Source: Acidovorax sp. 1608163
GTDB taxonomy: Bacteria > Pseudomonadota > Gammaproteobacteria > Burkholderiales > Burkholderiaceae_C
Direction of reading: 5' to 3'
Assembly: GCF_003669015.1 (NCBI RefSeq)
Contig: NZ_CP033069.1
Location: forward strand, 3,296,501-3,360,500
Length of the DNA: 64,000 nt
Position numbers and translations under genes: made by a program
Notes under the pieces: model-generated
What the model was told of the DNA's origin: nothing
The model's input: only the letters and a program-made list of their open reading frames with translations
The model's database searches: none
In this document: one piece after another, positions 62,307 through 64,000 of the stretch
Layout of the letters: each line of letters starts with the position of its first letter
Numbering within the stretch: the first letter of the stretch is position 1

Positions 62307-62954
62307 TCAGGAGTTCTCGAGGACGATGCCCTCGATGCAGTTGGCGACGTCCTCACACTTGTCGGTGATGGTTTCCAGCAGCTCGTAGATGGCCTTGAGC
62401 TTGATGACTTCACGCACATCGGGCTCTTCGCGAAACAGCTTGCTCATGGCGCTGCGCATCACGCGGTCGGCGTCGGATTCGAGCCGGTCGATCTCTTCGC
62501 AGGTCTTGAGAGCGGCCTCGGCCACAGCGGGGTCGGCAATCTTGTCGAGCAGCTTCACGGCATCGCGCAGGCGCTCGCAGCACTTGAGGCTCAGGTCCGT
62601 GAGGCGGGTGATTTCTTCGGTCATGTGGCGCACGTCGTACAGCGCCATGGTTTCTGCCGAGTCCTGGATCAGGTCGGCCACGTCGTCCATCGTGTTGATG
62701 AGCGTGTGGATCTGCTCTCGGTCAATGGGGGTGATGAAGGTCTTGTGGATGGCCTTGTTCACGTCGTGCGTAACACGGTCGGCCGCGCGCTCGGCGTTGT
62801 CCACATCCTGGTTGTATTTGTCCCGCAGATGGGGGTCGTTGTAGTTGGCCACCAGTTGCGAAAAGGCGCGAGCCGCTTCCACGATGCGATCAGCATGCTG
62901 GTTGAACATTTCAAAAAAATTGCCTTCGCGTGGCAACAGCTTGGCAAACAGCAT
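62307..62954 (-). CDS. DUF47 (PhoU-like) phosphate transport regulator
   Basis: 215 residues, wholly helical: FFEMFNQHADRIVEAARAF at the start, ERAADRVTHDVNKAIHKTF and ETITDKCEDVANCIEGIVLENS (last part) are family segments. The EXXXD-type metal motifs of PhoU-like proteins are visible. It is the usual partner of PiT transporters and is thought to control their activity. First gene of the pair. Confidence 0.92.
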   Translation of the reverse strand: MLFAKLLPREGNFFEMFNQHADRIVEAARAFSQLVANYNDPHLRDKYNQDVDNAERAADRVTHDVNKAIHKTFITPIDREQIHTLINTMDDVADLIQDSAETMALYDVRHMTEEITRLTDLSLKCCERLRDAVKLLDKIADPAVAEAALKTCEEIDRLESDADRVMRSAMSKLFREEPDVREVIKLKAIYELLETITDKCEDVANCIEGIVLENS

Positions 62955-63008
62955 GGAAGCTCCTGGTGGGAATTCAAAGATACAAAAGAACGAACGCCAC
63001 GGGGTACC

Positions 63009-63026
63009 GTGACGGTTTTGTGACGG
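63009..63026 (-). promoter_or_regulatory. Candidate Pho box upstream of DUF47-pit
   Basis: On the minus strand CCGTCAC-AAAA-CCGTCAC: two perfect 7-bp direct repeats 11 bp apart, close to the PhoB consensus CTGTCAT-N4-CTGTCAT. It lies 55 bp before the start codon with an AT-rich -10-like segment in between. Confidence 0.65.
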
Positions 63027-63192
63027 CGGATTTTAACCGTGCGTGTCTGCCCATCGGTGGCGGCAACCACTCACTTCCAGGCGATGGCAGGCGAAAACAC
63101 ACCCCGCGCCGGTCGCACGACAAGCACCAACCCCAGCCAGGCAGGCCTTTGAGCGACGTTAAGCGCCTTTGTGCGCCGTTGCAGCCTGCAGC

Positions 63193-63555
63193 TCAGGCAC
63201 TGCGAAAGATGAAATACACCGCCCCTACCAGGCACAGGCCAGCCCACAGGTAGTCCAGCTTGAGGGGCTGATCGAGGTAGAACACCGCAAACGGCACAAA
63301 CACCGCCAAGGTGATGACCTCTTGCATGATCTTGAGCTGCCCCACATTGAACTGGGTGAAGCCAATGCGGTTGGCTGGCACCTGCAGCAGGTACTCAAAC
63401 AGCGCAATGCCCCAGCTGACCAGTGCGGCGATGTACCACGGCGACGTGGCCAAGTTCTTGAGGTGCCCGTACCAGGCAAAGGTCATGAAGACATTGCTGG
63501 CCAGCAGCAACAAGACGGTCTGTAGCGAAATCGGCAGAGATTGCAAGGCAGTCAT
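63193..63555 (-). CDS. DUF486 family small membrane protein (DMT-like)
   Basis: 120 residues, four membrane segments: TVLLLLASNVFMTFAWYGHL, ALVSWGIALFEYLLQVPANRIG (in part), MQEVITLAVFVPFAVFY and LDYLWAGLCLVGAVYFIF. DUF486 is a small relative of the drug/metabolite transporter fold; function unknown. The ATG at 63555 gives family length. The 238-bp gap to DUF47 holds that operon's promoter. Confidence 0.85.
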   Translation of the reverse strand: MTALQSLPISLQTVLLLLASNVFMTFAWYGHLKNLATSPWYIAALVSWGIALFEYLLQVPANRIGFTQFNVGQLKIMQEVITLAVFVPFAVFYLDQPLKLDYLWAGLCLVGAVYFIFRSA

Positions 63556-63616
63556 GGCGAAGGCGCACAGGCTAGCCCGGCGCAAAGGTGAATGCAGAGC
63601 CGTAAATTATGAACAA

Positions 63617-63671
63617 AATTCCACCCTCGCGCTTGACAGATAAGCGCAAGAAGCTATCAAAAACATAGCAC
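63617..63671. repeat. Comamonadaceae palindromic repeat, eroded copy
   Basis: CCCTCGCGCTTGACAGATAAGCGCAAGAAGCTATC...CATAGCACC between DUF486 and livF, just after the livF terminator on the minus strand. Confidence 0.75.
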
Positions 63672-63690
63672 CAAGAATGGAGCGAGCAAC

Positions 63691-63720
63691 AAAAAAGGCA
63701 CGGTGTTGCCACCGTGCCTT
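63691..63720 (-). terminator. Terminator of livF
   Basis: AAGGCACGGTG-GCAA-CACCGTGCCTT followed by TTTT on the minus strand, 46 bp after the livF stop. Confidence 0.9.
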
Positions 63721-63765
63721 CCATCTGTCTCGGCCACCCCGCGCACAGCGCCAGGGGCCATGGCT

Positions 63766-64000
63766 TCACTCGCCCAGGTAGGCTGCACGCACCTTGGGGT
63801 CGTTCAGCAGTTCCTGGCCAGGGCCGGTCATAGTGATCAAGCCCGACTCCATCACGTAGCCACGGTCAGCCAAGGCCAGCGCACGGCTGGCGTTCTGCTC
63901 GACCAGCACGATGGTCACGCCCAGGGCGTACACATCGCGCACCACTTCAAAGATCTTGTCGACCATGATGGGCGACAGGCCCATGGAAGGCTCGTCCAGC
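63766..64000 (-). CDS. livF: Branched-chain amino acid ABC transporter ATPase LivF, C-terminal part
   Basis: The frame is open to the right edge; about 77 C-terminal residues are visible. LDEPSMGLSP is the Walker B/D-loop region, followed by LVEQNASRALALADRGYVMESG (the H-loop region, Q in place of the usual switch His) and the typical LivF end DPKVRAAYLGE. LivF powers LIV-type uptake of branched-chain amino acids or related amides. The rest of the operon lies beyond the window. Confidence 0.9.
   Translation of the reverse strand, partial: LDEPSMGLSPIMVDKIFEVVRDVYALGVTIVLVEQNASRALALADRGYVMESGLITMTGPGQELLNDPKVRAAYLGE

Overview
The window reads as chromosome of a GC-rich betaproteobacterium of the Comamonadaceae, most like Acidovorax or a close relative. 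The evidence is gene content (a DUF3460 protein, a Bug-family binding protein, a CX14CX2C-type QueE, the rpsP-rimM-trmD-rplS order) and a scattered palindromic repeat with AGCGCTT/AAGCGCT arms followed by GCAGCTA...ATAGCAA, which I recall as typical of that family. The genus is an inference; no rRNA gene is present.

Backbone 1-37 kb. A cut-off Mrr-like nuclease, a patatin lipase and metG lead to an envelope/segregation stretch (YitT-like membrane protein, BamE-like lipoprotein, scpA). A tightly packed block follows: nadB-queE-queD-bioA-bioD-bioF, with three ATGA overlaps. Then come a divergent LysR/Bug/gamma-glutamyltransferase locus, an alpha-carbonic anhydrase, a PabB-PabC fusion, a two-component system, nadC-nadA, an ankyrin protein, a response-regulator diguanylate cyclase, panBC, a UvrD-type helicase, guaC, a hydrolase and a beta-hydroxyacid dehydrogenase.

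Island 37.3-47.5 kb. An intact tRNA-Lys(CUU) gene is followed by about 10.1 kb of visibly lower-GC accessory DNA, which ends in a perfect 65-bp copy of the tRNA 3' end. No integrase is present. Inside are a credible integron attC site, with a cassette whose two boundary heptamers are exact reverse complements; three copies of a leader element placed before accessory genes; a phage-type methyltransferase behind a decapitated com gene; an IS1182-family element that landed in one leader copy and was itself split by an IS3-family element; and an ankyrin protein. The simplest reading is a de-mobilised tRNA island carrying integron-type cassettes in duplicated attI-like contexts. This is the part of the window most worth following up.

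Backbone 47.5-64 kb. A Bcr/CflA efflux pump, a PAS-GGDEF protein, an RGG-tailed DEAD-box helicase with a long leader, orn, an M48 protease, phhB, rsgA, a CobD/CbiB-family protein, a Nudix hydrolase, the rpsP-rimM-trmD-rplS operon, a GNAT acetyltransferase, a TM2 protein, a phosphate-transport pair (DUF47-pit) behind a likely Pho box, a DUF486 protein and a partial livF.

Three backbone genes (near 20.4, 53.6 and 57.3 kb) are each broken by one missing base in a G run, which looks more like homopolymer error than real decay.
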